This document shows positions 52,600 through 64,000 of a stretch of 64,000 bases of DNA, piece after piece (the stretch's first letter is position 1; every line of letters begins with the position of its first letter). The notes under the pieces are model-generated. The model ran no database searches, had not been told where the DNA came from, and was given only the letters and a program-made list of their open reading frames with translations. Source of the stretch: Nemophila menziesii (taxonomy: Eukaryota; Streptophyta; Magnoliopsida; Boraginales; Hydrophyllaceae). Position numbers and translations under genes: made by a program. The stretch is from assembly GCA_029959085.1 (NCBI GenBank), contig JARWIR010000018.1, positions 16,367,001-16,431,000 on the forward strand, written 5' to 3'.

Positions 52600-53039
52600 A
52601 TGCATCTGTAAAGAATCATTTGGGAGGATATAAAAATATGGTTGAGTATTTGAAAAAAATGAACACTTTTTTGAATGCTCTGAAATAGATAAAGAAGTTT
52701 AAACCCCAGAAAAATTCAAGAAGAAAAGCAGAAATAGTTGTATTTAACACTACTACTTATCATATTTGGCGAATGAGAAACAACTTAACTATTAGAGGTG
52801 AAACTAACACAAAGGATAGAGTTATTAAAGAGATAAAAAGTTGAATTTTTTTTCTAATTTAATCGCTCTGTACCTTCCTATTGCATTAACAGATGACTGC
52901 AAATTCTTATTTGAATCTTCTTGAGATTAGACTAGCAAATAGATAGTAACTATCTTAATTTTTCGAGTCTAGATAGGTTTTCTTGTATAGTGTACAGTTT
53001 TTTATAATTTTAATGAAATCTTTTACCCAATCCAAAAAA
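52600..53039 (+). pseudogene. LINE 3' end relic (zf-RVT-like tail), H2
   Basis: Counterpart of 31256-31692, with the same YHIWRM and RNNLTIRGE motifs and short A-run. Confidence 0.6.
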
Positions 53040-55037
53040 TATATTATTAAAGGTAATAACGAGAATAATGTATGGATGAATAGATGGTAAAATTTACTTA
53101 CAGAAACTCTTAGACCACTATGGTAACATTTCTTATTCACACCGCGTCCTTTTCTGTATGAATATTATTTTTCAATCCCCAAGAATATATGTTAAAGATA
53201 ACCTACATAAGTATCCTTTACTATAATATTTTAACTTATCACTTACGGAAAGTGTGGGATTGAACTATATGATACTAATGCTAATATTAACAAAAACATA
53301 CATACATGAGTGATGGTTTTCAATCGCCATTATAATTTTTATGATTTAATTACATCTGCAATATAAAAACACCAGCATCCAAGTAGACGATACAAAGATT
53401 GACATATATAATCTTTTACTCCTATTTTATTTCGACTTATTATAATTTGAAACCATCCCATTAATCTTGGATCAACATTTCAAAATTAAGTATTTGTAAA
53501 AAACATGTTGAAACCAAGAAGAGTTATACAATGATTTTTATCCTAAATTAATGTGCTCACTCATCTTATCATAAATTAAGGACATTCCTAATTTATCTCA
53601 CATAAGTTTTTTCACTCATATGATATATCCATTTGTTTTAACATATAGAAAATTCACATGAGAGTTATACACTAAGATTGAATCTGTCCCTCAGGAAGGT
53701 GCACTAATTTTGGAATAAAACATATAATCTTGTAGAATTGGTATCTTTAGAAACACTATTTTGTATTTGGGTTTTTTCAAAACAACATATATTTATTATA
53801 ACCACCAATCCAAAGAATCCTCAGATATACATATAAGATTAAATTATATTGAATTAATTTTGTAGAAAATAAATTTATACAAAATTTAATCAAATAAGCT
53901 TTTTGACCCCTGAATACAACCACCAAGCCAGAGAGTCCCCATACATACATATAATCATACTGCATCAACCCCGAATCAATTAACCCCAATAATTTTAACC
54001 ATTAGATGCTAAACCTCTAAATAATTAATATTTTTCAAAATAAACATGTACCTTGATTTTTTTAACACTTAATGAATTAATTATTTACTTTTTATCCTAA
54101 ATATGAATGAAAAATAAACAAAAAAATATAATAAAATGGATAAGATTGTGTCATTGTCATTTCCAGGAGATCTTAGAAGAATTTTGAATAAAATTGCAAA
54201 GAGGTTGAAATTTTTTACCTACTCAATAAATTATTTTGCATAGTAAAAAATAATATTTATTGAATTTAAGTGTACTAAATCTTACACCTCTGTCATTGAA
54301 CCAGTTATCCCTAAAATCAGTTTTCTTCTCTGACCAACCTATCTTGGTTTAATAATCCACTATCTTGGGTGCCTTCAATAGTGTATCATCAACATCATAT
54401 GTCCCTATCTTTGTGACTCTTAAATAAACAAATAAATATGCTTGTTAAAATTCATAGTGGAAAATATCATTGTCCCTATAAAATATTAATTTGTAGTCAA
54501 TCTGACTTGAGGTGTAACACAAGTGTTACTTTATAGCCAATGATAGCTTCAAAAACTATGAGTAATCACATTAGAGGCTACACTTATGTGACAAACATTG
54601 GATGATAAATTTGTCATTTCCTTATTCAAAGTATGTATTCCTAACTTTGTCAAATATAGTTATTCTTATGTTTGGGCCAGCTTGTCACATACTCCACATT
54701 TTCAGGGATATATATGATCCATTAATGCTTAGTTCCTAGAAGTTGTTTTCAAATAATTTACCCTGATAGATTTTTGTATATTACCTCAAAATGTTTAACA
54801 AGTTTATTATAGTTTTGGCATGCTTATTCAGAACGCACATAGTTATACATTAACCTCAAGGTAGTTAAAATAATAATTTATATTAGTTTTAAAGAATACA
54901 TCTATACTTACTTAAAATAAATTTTCTTACTCCAAGAGCACTTTTATAGAACATTAGACATGACCACCAATTTTAGAATTTCAGAAGCTAGTATACAGAA
55001 AATAGATACACTTAATGTTTTTAATTTCTAACTTTCA

Positions 55038-56450
55038 GGATTAGTTGAAAATTTACTAGCTTCATTAGCAAATAGAGCTAAATTTAAAATTCCAATGTCT
55101 TAACAACAAGGACCACCTTATTTCTTATGATTAAAGAGGAACTTAATCCTTTCCCAATGGGTTTTGATGCATCACCAAAGTTTGCTATACAAGAGTATTT
55201 ATCATACATATATCTTTAGGTAACAAGAACATTTACCTGGTAGAGGTGGGTAAATATACAGAAACATAGTCCAATTTTTTGTTTTCCATGCTTATAAAAG
55301 AATCAGCATTTCCTCCCATGTAACATATTTTTTATACCATCAACAAATTTTATAACCTCTACATCTGATTTTGCATATAAAAGTTATATATAATGCAAGA
55401 TGTTTATAAAGATCATGATTTTAAAAAATTCTCTTAATATTTGAATATGATGTCTAATTTTATTAGAAGTACTTCTACTAAAAATAATTTTGTATTGTAG
55501 TAAAGGTACTGTCTATAGACAAACCAGATTTTGTACAAGAGACAGTTAGTGTTATGAGTTTCAACTCTAGATATTTTTGAAAATACACTATGAATAATCT
55601 ACAAAAATAAAGTAAGTAAACTTGTATGATGTTATACTAAGTTTAAACTTTTTACTTTTACCTTTAGACACTCGATAATTTATCATACATATAAGAAGAT
55701 GAATACTGAGTTTTGGCAACCTATTCCAATACACATAGTTGGAGTATACGTAGGGAGTTATATTCTAGTAAGGATAATATAGAAGAAGACACTAGTGATG
55801 TATTTCATCGCCCAATTTATACAAAATTTAAAAACATTCTGTAAGATTCTCTTAAATGAATGGCCATTCTACCTTATCATAAGATTTATGAATATCAATC
55901 TTAATGGTTACGTATATATATTGGCATCCTTGCTTATCTTTTTAATTTTTTTATTAATTAATGTATTATAATCTAATGAAAGAAGATTTTATGGGTGAAA
56001 GCAGTTCATTCATAATATGTTGTACTCTGTCAAATAACATTTTAAAAACATATTACATAAAGTTAACAGAGCTTGGTCTAAAGAAGATAATTTGGATAGA
56101 GTTTTGTGTCTTATAAATTAGAGTAATAATAGTATGGCTGATAAATCTTTAGCTTCATGGAAGTCCATGAACAATTGAGGACATTCTTGACAAACACTTT
56201 GTATATATTCTTTAGTAAAAAAAATTATAGCCTTCATGTCATGGATCTTTTTTATTCCAAAATTTTACAATTTTGTGCAACTTCATCCTCGGTAATAGTT
56301 CCCGCAAGCACTCTAGCACTTCAATTAGAATTAGTACGTGGTGTATTTGCATTAAATAACCAGAAAAAATTATTGGTTGCATTATAAACTTCCATGTAAA
56401 CATCAGTAGGATTAGAACTAATGTGAGAAACTAAGATATATGGTGAAGTT
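55038..56450 (-). pseudogene. L1-type LINE reverse transcriptase relic, H2 full-length block
   Basis: Counterpart of 33690-35110, with the Trp of the VEW motif retained. Confidence 0.65.
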
Positions 56451-58038
56451 TGTTATTTAAGCTCAAACATACCCTCTTTATATTTTTCATTTGTTGAAAT
56501 TATTAGACATATTATTACTATGTTCTTTTCTTCAACTATCAGTAAATACTTCATCTAATAGCTTATAATTCTGAAAGTGTTATGAATTGCATTAACAAAC
56601 CACACACCTAAAATATATCTCATCTTTTTTGTTTTTATATTTAGTAAATGTATTAGGATTTCTTTTACGAGGAACATGAAAACCATGACATACAAACTTT
56701 TTAATCTTCATCAACATCCTCAACCTCATACTAGTTTGTCCATTTCTCGACTAAACACTATCTTGATCAATTAAGAAACTTAGAAATATAAACTGTATTG
56801 ATCATTACCTTCTTAAATATAGCCCATCAATTCTAAAATATTAACCCATAATATTTTTTTAAACTTTGTTCATGTCTTAATATAGTGAAGTTTCGAAGAA
56901 TCATATAAAACTCATTCATAACCCATGTTCTATAATCTCAAGCTTTACATAAAATTATTCAGAGAAAAATACACGAGTTTTATATTCCAAGACAGTTCTA
57001 GGTTGTCATACTTAATCTACAATAACAATCTTTTTTATGTTATGTAACTTTCCAATCCAAAATATTGTTCATAAACCTTGTAGTTTATGTAGGATAAAAA
57101 TGTAAAATTATTTCAAATATGCATGTATCCAAAAAGATAATTTCAATTATAGAAACCAATCTAGTTCAATGAGAATTCAGTTTTATAACTTACGACTTTG
57201 CAATTGAATTGACATAATGACATTAGTTTCAAAAGTATGAAACTACAACACATTACACATTGTTTGTTTCAATTTTCTCTCAAAAATATTTTATCTTAAA
57301 CATACTTGAGACCATTTTGTAAGTACATTTACTTGTTCTTACATACCTGCATATAGGAATGAAAAAAAGTGAATATGTTTCAAATATTTTTAAAACATTA
57401 TGCATGTTTAAAGGCGACACGCGTCGTCGGAAAAATTCATCGGTAAGTGCTCGTCCCTAGAAATTCGTCGGAAAATAACTGTGTTACCGATGAAAAGTGG
57501 TAAATTCGCCCCGAATTTCAGAGAAGTTTAGAGACAACCAATTTCGTCGCTATATGATACGCTTAGCGACGGATCTATTCGTCGGTAATAATTTAATTAA
57601 TCTTTTATTTTCAGCACTATTGATTTTTTTTTTTTTTTTTATATTAACTTAGCGACGAAACTTAGCGACGGCACTATTGTCGCTACGTATATAATAAATT
57701 TTTTTAATTCCTGAATTATTGATTTGTTGTTCTTTTTTTTCGTAGCGACAAACATACCTCGTCGATAATTAATTAATTTTTTTTAATAATTTAAATTTTT
57801 ATTGTATTTTTTAATTAAGTTTTTTTTTGTTTTAATTTTTATTTTATTTTGATTTAATTTTTTTTATTCTAAATATAATGCAAATAAAATTCATAAATAA
57901 ATAAAAAAACCAATTTATAGCAAATATCATAATATAATTAAAATTAAGTCAAACATAGAAAAATAAAGTCATACATCAGATAATAAAGTCAACATAAATG
58001 AAAATAAAGTCAAACCAACACCAACACAACACAAACAC

Positions 58039-59305
58039 TCACGGATCACTCAATCTCTCTTCTTCCTCTTCATCTGCTCTCTCTTCATCTGCGGAGGCCT
58101 CGGGGGCGGTGATCGGGAGAAGACCTCGGGCGGCTCTCATACTATTCAACGCTTGGAGAAGCGTGTCCACCATGCTCGGCGGCTGACTCGGAGAAGCTGT
58201 GGAGGGGGTCAATGTGGTGGCCGGATTCGGTATAGGGTCAAGTCTTTGAGTTGCGCGAAACTCGTTCCTCCCGGCCGGATTCGGCCTCGATAACCTTCTG
58301 TTTTAGCTTCTCCAGATAAACTCCCCATAATTAGGTTTCAATTTAAAAATTAATTACAATAATAAAAATTGAAAGTAAAAATTAATTAATTTAAAGCAAT
58401 TAAAATAATAATAAAGTACTTAGGCTAGCTTTTTTATAACATTAGTCCCGCCAGCTATTTGTAGCCGCATCATAAGAAATGTGCTCGAAGTAGCCACCTA
58501 AAGCTGGAATTTCCATCTACTCCTGGGTTTGCTCGTCGAAAAAAGTCAACGGCTCCTTGGTTTGTGTCTTCAACTTCCCTTATATAGTATACAATAACAA
58601 ATAATAATAGTATTAAAAATTAAATTAATAAATTATATTTTTATTATAAGAAATTATACCTCTATAATGACCTCGCGAGTCTGGGATAAGTTTCTCGAAC
58701 CTGTCTTGCTCGCATTTGACTGCGACTGCCGAATGTCTTTATTTATTTTCGCCTGGCTCTGTTACAAATATATTTTAAAAAATAAATAGATAAAGACTAA
58801 TAAAATATTGTTTTAGTTAAGATAAAAATTAAACTTTTGTACCTGAACATTCTCGTCATCCCACATCTCTTTGGCTTTTCTCCAAAACCCCGGAAGAACA
58901 TCCGGGGGTATTGTATTCGTGTTGTAATAGTCGTACTTAAGATCCCCCTTTCAATGCTTATAGCTTGTAGATTTCAACGTGTTCAATCTCTTCGTGATTT
59001 CATCCCAATCCCTTCTCCGCCTCCACTCCTCGAGGGAAAAACTCGTCGAACTAGAATAGTCCTTTCATAAGATCAGGGACATCTTTCCAGGCTTTGAAGC
59101 ATGGAGGCACCGATTTCCAAATTACGGCCCCACCACCTGGGCCACATGTTTCCCGTACTCTCCCACGATATTTAAAGTATTATCAAGGATACAAAAGTCA
59201 ACCAGTATGGGCCAGCCTACTTTCTCTTTTGTTTCTTGGGCCGACTTTAAGGAAGTGACTCCTCGGGAGCGTTTTCTTCGAGAAGCTATTAAATTGAATA
59301 ATATT
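58039..59305 (-). pseudogene. Transposase-type (Ptta/En-Spm-like) gene relic, H2
   Basis: Same exon-like blocks and the same stops as at 36698-37960, so the gene was dead before the duplication. Confidence 0.55.
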
Positions 59306-59741
59306 AATTAATTATTAACTTATATTAATTGAATATGTTTGATTATTTTAGATTACCAGATGGTTGGGCAAAGTCATTTAACCGAGGGTTCAGATTCTGT
59401 TAGGATCCTAGTCGTTTCCATTTCCGTTATGGTTACGGGACAATACATCTGTAATTTATAATTTAAAGGAAATAAATAAAAATAAATATTAAATTCTTTA
59501 CGAATTTAAAACTAAATTATTACAATATGAATAAATAAATAAATTATTACAATATGAATAATTAAATAAACAATTATTAAAATCAAATAAATAAATTTAT
59601 ATTATTACAGTCAAATAAATAAATAATTAATATTACAAAATTGGATTAAATAAATTTTCGAATATATTCAGTAGCAAAAAATAATAAATTAGTACACATA
59701 ATAATAAATTATTACATATAAAAACCTATATTTTTTTAAAC

Positions 59742-60368
59742 TGAAATTAAGTCCTTGCTAATGTTTTAATTATTTTAAAAATTGCAATTTAGTCCTTTCA
59801 TCGCTTAATAAATTAAAAAAAATTCAAATTTTTTTTAAATATTCAAGACATGAATTTAATCAAAAGTACATATTAGTCCTTGTAAATTTTTTAATTATTT
59901 TAAAAATTGCGATTTAGTCCTTTTTTTAGAAAATTACATATTTACCCTAAAATAATTTTAAATTTTTTGTAAATATTCAAAACATGAATTTAATCAAAAT
60001 TACATATTAGTCCTTGTAAATTTTATAATTATTTTAAAAATTGCAATTTAGTCCTTATATTTTTTAGAAAATTACATATTAACCCTAAAATAATTCTAAT
60101 TTTTTCTTAAAATAATAATAACATGAATTTAATCAAAATTACATATAAGTCCTTGTAAATTTTTTAATTATTTTAAAAATTGCAATGAGTCCTTTTAGTT
60201 TTTAGAAAATTACAATATTTACCCTAAAACAAATCTAAATTTTTTTTACATATATCATAACATGAATTATATCAATATTACTTATTAGGCCTAGTAATTT
60301 TTTTAACTATTTTAAAAATTGCAATTTAGTCTTTTCTTTTTTTAATAAATTACATATTAACCCTAAAT
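59742..60368. repeat. 136-bp tandem repeat, H2
   Basis: The catgaat words start at 59849, 59983, 60122 and 60261, matching the H1 array. Confidence 0.85.
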
Positions 60369-61237
60369 AATTTTCTCAAATCTAATTTTCCAAAAATTCC
60401 ATAATTAAAATGTTTTTAACCTAACTACTAATCAACCTAAAATAACATCACATAAAATCAAAATTCCTTAAAAAATTAATTACAAATCACAAATTTTGCA
60501 TTAAAAAAAGATGAATATAGAACCGAAAATTTATACCTTTTACGTGGGAATGGTGAAGATTGCAGCATAATCCATGCAAATTAGTAGGAATCAAAAACCA
60601 CAAACAAAAAAAAAGTTAATAGATATTGAAATTAAAAAGCAAAAAAGAAATAATTTGAGGTTGTTTTTTAATGGATTTCACTTACATTATTGCTTGAAAT
60701 GATGTTATAATGCCTCAGAAATGCTTGATAATGGCGGATTTCGAGAATTTTTGGGAGAATTTTGGTTGTGTTTTTGCAGAAATGAGCTCCATATAATGTT
60801 TTATAGAATAATTATTTGCCGACGACACGCTTGTTGTCGGTAAATAATGCCGCGTACGACTGTTGCGTGTGATTACTTAGCGACAACACACGTCATCAGG
60901 AAATTTGCATTTCGTCGGTATTTTCAAGAGCGGGAAACTTGACAGCCCAAATTGACCAATCGAAATTTGGTGAAATTTTACGGATGAGTTCGTCGTATGA
61001 AGGTCGCCGCTAATAGCCTTAGCGACGATCTTCTTATGAAGAACTCGTCGGTAAAATTTTTATTTTTTAATTTTTTTTGTTTTATTTCTATTTAATTTCA
61101 TGCGTTGAAGGTCGTCGCTAATTAACTTAGCAACGATCATCAAACAAAAAACTCATCGGTAAACCTTTTTTTTCTTAATACATTTTTTTCTTTTTTTCTT
61201 TTTTTCCTTTTTATTCCAATATTAATATTAAATAAAC

Positions 61238-61461
61238 GAGTCAAATGTAGTTGTTTGGGGTACTTGGTCAACTATTAGGGTCAAATGTAGTTGTTTGGGG
61301 TATTTGGTCAACTATTAGAGTAAAATGTAGTTGTTTGGGGTATTTGGTCAACTATTAGAGTCAAATGTAGTTGTTTGGGGTACTTGGTCGACTATTAGAG
61401 TCAAATGTAGTTGTTTGGGGTATTTCGTCAACTATTAGAGTCAAATGTAATTGTTTAGGGT
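61238..61461. repeat. 40-bp minisatellite at the H2/H3 junction
   Basis: Same six-copy array as at 39908, including the variant copies in the same order. It joins H3 at tactttcattgat. Confidence 0.95.
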
Positions 61462-62310
61462 ACTTTCATTGATAATAACTTGATAAATATAGTACTATTA
61501 TCACAAAAATAATTAAACTAATTATATTAACTAGTACCAATATGTCTGCCTTAGGAGAATACGAATCAAAGGTAACATAGGTTTGTTTGTTATTAGCTGA
61601 GACATTGAGTATATATAAATATATGTTAGCTTGTACCAAAACTTATTACCTAATATATGATGAAAAAACAAATTTACTTGATGAAGGATCATATATATGT
61701 TTTTTGGGAGAAAACCTTTAATATTCTAGTTTGTCAAAAATCACTAGTTTGATGATATCTTTTAGGATCAAATACCAGCTTCATAAATATTTTAATGTTT
61801 TTTTCTCCTATTGTTGAGTAAAAATTAAATTTTTACTCTCAATAATCAAATATCTTAAATAAGTAAAATAAAACAATAAAGACCAAACAAATATATAATA
61901 GGGCACCGAAGTTATCGACAATCATTGGTATATACATACAAAAATTATATATGATTTACATAAAAAATATTAAAAAATTAGAAAAATCTAGCATCATTAC
62001 AAGAAGAATTAAGATATTTAGCATTCGAATGAAGATTAAGATAAATTTTGACAATCTAGTTTGTAGTATATTTCTGTATTATACAATAGGAAAATACTTT
62101 AATACAATATTATCTATTTCTAGAAACACATGTTGCTACTTTATCAATATATGTTATCAATTTACAAGAACTAGTCTAATAAAGATTATGGATAAAACAT
62201 AACGTGATAAAGTTCTTACACATCTCTTTGTAACACAATGTTTGAAAAATAAATTTCACAATAAAAAATATTGGAGTTGCGTATCACAATGATAACTATT
62301 TCAAAGACTG

Positions 62311-62352
62311 AAGAATTGCTAAACCTCAATAATTAACCCTGAAATCAATTAA
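62311..62352. other. Junction of the 3.2-kb deletion, H3
   Basis: Same filler junction as at 19665 and 40980. Confidence 0.75.
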
Positions 62353-63399
62353 CCCCAATAATTTTAACCATTAGATGCTAAACCTCTAAATAATTAATAT
62401 TTTTAAAAATAAACATGTACCTTAATTTTTTTAACTCTTAATGAATTAATTATTTACTTTTTATCCTAAATATGAATGAAAAAAAAACAAAACAAAAATA
62501 AAATGGATAAGAGCCTGTCATTTCCAGGAGATCTTAGGAGAATTTTGAATCAAATTGCAAAGACGTAGATATATTTTACCTACTCAATAAATTATTTTGC
62601 ATAGTCAAAAATAATATTTATTTAATTTAAGTGTACTAAATCTTACACCACTTTCATTGAACCAGTTATCCCTAAAATCAGTTTTCTTCTCTGACCAACC
62701 TATCTTGGTGTAATAATCCACTATCTTGGGTGCCTTCAATAGTGTATCATCAACATCATCTGTCCCTATCTTTGGGACTCTTAAATAAACAAATAACTAT
62801 GCTTGTTAAAATTCATAGTGGAAAATATCATTGTCCCTATAAAATATTTATTGTAGTCAATCTGACTTGTGGTGTAACACAAGTGTTACTTTGTAGCCAA
62901 TGATAGCTTCAAAAACTATGAGCAATCACATTAGAGGCTACACTTATGTGACAAACATTAGATGATAAATTTGTCATTTCATTATTCAAAGTATGTATTT
63001 CTAACTTTGTCAAATATAGTTATTCTTATGTTTGGGCCAGCTTGTCACATACTCCAAATTTTCAGGGATATATATGATCCATTAATGCTTAGTTCCTAGA
63101 AACGGTTTTCAAATAATTTACCCTGATAGATTTTTGTATATTACCTCAAAATGTTTAACAAGTTTATTATAGTTTTGGCATGCTTATTCAGAACGCACAT
63201 AGCTATACTTTAACCTCAAGGTAGTTAAAATAATAAATTATATTAGTTGTAAAGAATACATCTATACTTACTTAAAATAAATTTTCTTACTCCAAGAGCA
63301 CTTTTATAGCACGTTAGACATGACCACCAATTTTAGAATTTCAGAAGGTAGTATACAGAAAATAGATACACTTAATGTTTTCTATTTCAAACTTTCAGG

Positions 63400-64000
63400 A
63401 TTAGTTGAAAATTTACTAGCTTCATTAGCAAATAGAGCTAAATTTAAAATTCCAATGTCTTTACAACAAGGACCACCTTATTTCTTATGATTAAAGGGGA
63501 AGTTAATCCTTTCCCAATGGGTTTTGATGTATCACCAAAGTTTGCTATACAAGAGTATTTATCATACATAAATCTTTAGGTGACAATAACATTTACCTGG
63601 TAGAGGTGGGTAAATATACAGAAACATAGTCCAATTTTTTGTTTTCCATCCTTATAAAAGAATCAGCATTACCTCCCATGTAACATATTTTTTATACCAT
63701 CAACATATTTTTTAACCTCTACATCTGATTTTTATATAAAAGTTATATATAATGCAAGATGTTTATAAAGATCGTGATTTTAAAAAATTCTCTTGATATT
63801 TGAATATGATGTCAAATTTTATTAGAAGTACTACTAAAAATAATTTTGTATTGTAGTAAAGGTACTGTCTATAGACAAACCAGATTTTGTACAAGAGACA
63901 GTTAGTGTTATGAGTTTCAACTCTAGATATTTTTAAAAATAAACTATGAATAATCTATAGAAATAAAGTAAGTAAACTTGTATGATGGTATACTAAGTTT
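63400..64000 (-). pseudogene. L1-type LINE reverse transcriptase relic, H3 (partial)
   Basis: C-terminal part of the RT relic (THWERINFPF and ILNLALFANE region), cut by the window end. Confidence 0.55.

Larger units (their letters stand above)
40132..61461. repeat. Higher-order tandem unit H2 (about 21.33 kb)
   Basis: Second copy of the H unit, with a deletion-type block to about 46994, then MBD copy 4, a full-length block, the CACTA-like segment (57391-61461) and the minisatellite. It is near-identical to H1 with scattered substitutions and small indels, for example 8 bp missing near 57431 relative to 36081. Confidence 0.9.
57391..61461. mobile_element. CACTA-like segment, copy in H2
   Basis: Second copy of the 36041-40131 segment with the same left and right joins. 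It was therefore carried by the duplication and was not inserted independently. Confidence 0.65.
61462..64000. repeat. Start of a third higher-order unit H3 (cut by the window end)
   Basis: Collinear with 18799 onward and 40132 onward: the frame at 61951, the deletion junction near 62311, then the LINE relic. It continues past the window. Confidence 0.9.

Noticed and set aside
18799..61461. The near-identical 21-kb units as an assembly duplication error
   Set aside because: Scattered substitutions, the 32-bp deletion only before copy 3, the local change at 23118 and the 8-bp difference at 57431 distinguish H1 from H2. Reads are still needed to exclude collapsed or mis-joined haplotypes.

Overview
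This window looks like nuclear DNA of a flowering plant, most likely a eudicot. It is very AT-rich and has intron-split genes with GT-AG junctions. It also carries relics of several plant transposon classes: Ty3/gypsy, L1-type LINE, Mutator-like, a MITE and a CACTA-like segment. There are no operons, rRNA genes or tRNA genes that I can recognise. Almost every long open frame is a chance frame that recurs only because the DNA itself is repeated.

The window is a tandem array of large repeat units, and the only convincing host gene is a small six-exon gene present once per gene-bearing unit. It encodes a 235-residue protein with a methyl-CpG-binding-domain (MBD)-like motif across exons 4 and 5 (GW, then an R/K-rich strand, then ID, YY, SGRKFRS). 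The copies start at 1744, 14485, 26599 and 47950, all on the + strand. Copies 3 and 4 look intact. Copies 1 and 2 have different splice lesions in the same intron, intron 5. Both lesions leave the MBD but remove the last 20 residues.

Layout: 1-550 holds a decayed gypsy pol end, the left edge of the array. 582-13510 is the first 12.9-kb unit, with a private 182-bp MITE. 13511-25676 is the second unit. It carries a 2,351-bp Pack-MULE-type element at 16384-18734 with fragments of two plastid-enzyme genes (NAD kinase 2-like and 3-oxoacyl-ACP reductase-like), and downstream of that it lacks about 3.2 kb. From 18799 a higher-order repeat of about 21.33 kb begins: H1 18799-40131, H2 40132-61461, and H3 61462 to the window end. 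Each complete unit holds, in order, a block with the 3.2-kb deletion, an MBD gene, a full-length block, a CACTA-like segment with a decayed transposase-type gene, and a 40-bp minisatellite that abuts the next unit.

The non-gene part of every unit carries a decayed L1-type LINE reverse transcriptase on the - strand. It also carries a diverged tandem repeat of about 76 bp and, in the undeleted blocks, a LINE 3' tail on the + strand. The main story is recent, nested segmental amplification of a possible chromatin-reader gene in a transposon-rich setting, with copies at different stages of decay. Identities are read by eye. No alignment or database search was run.
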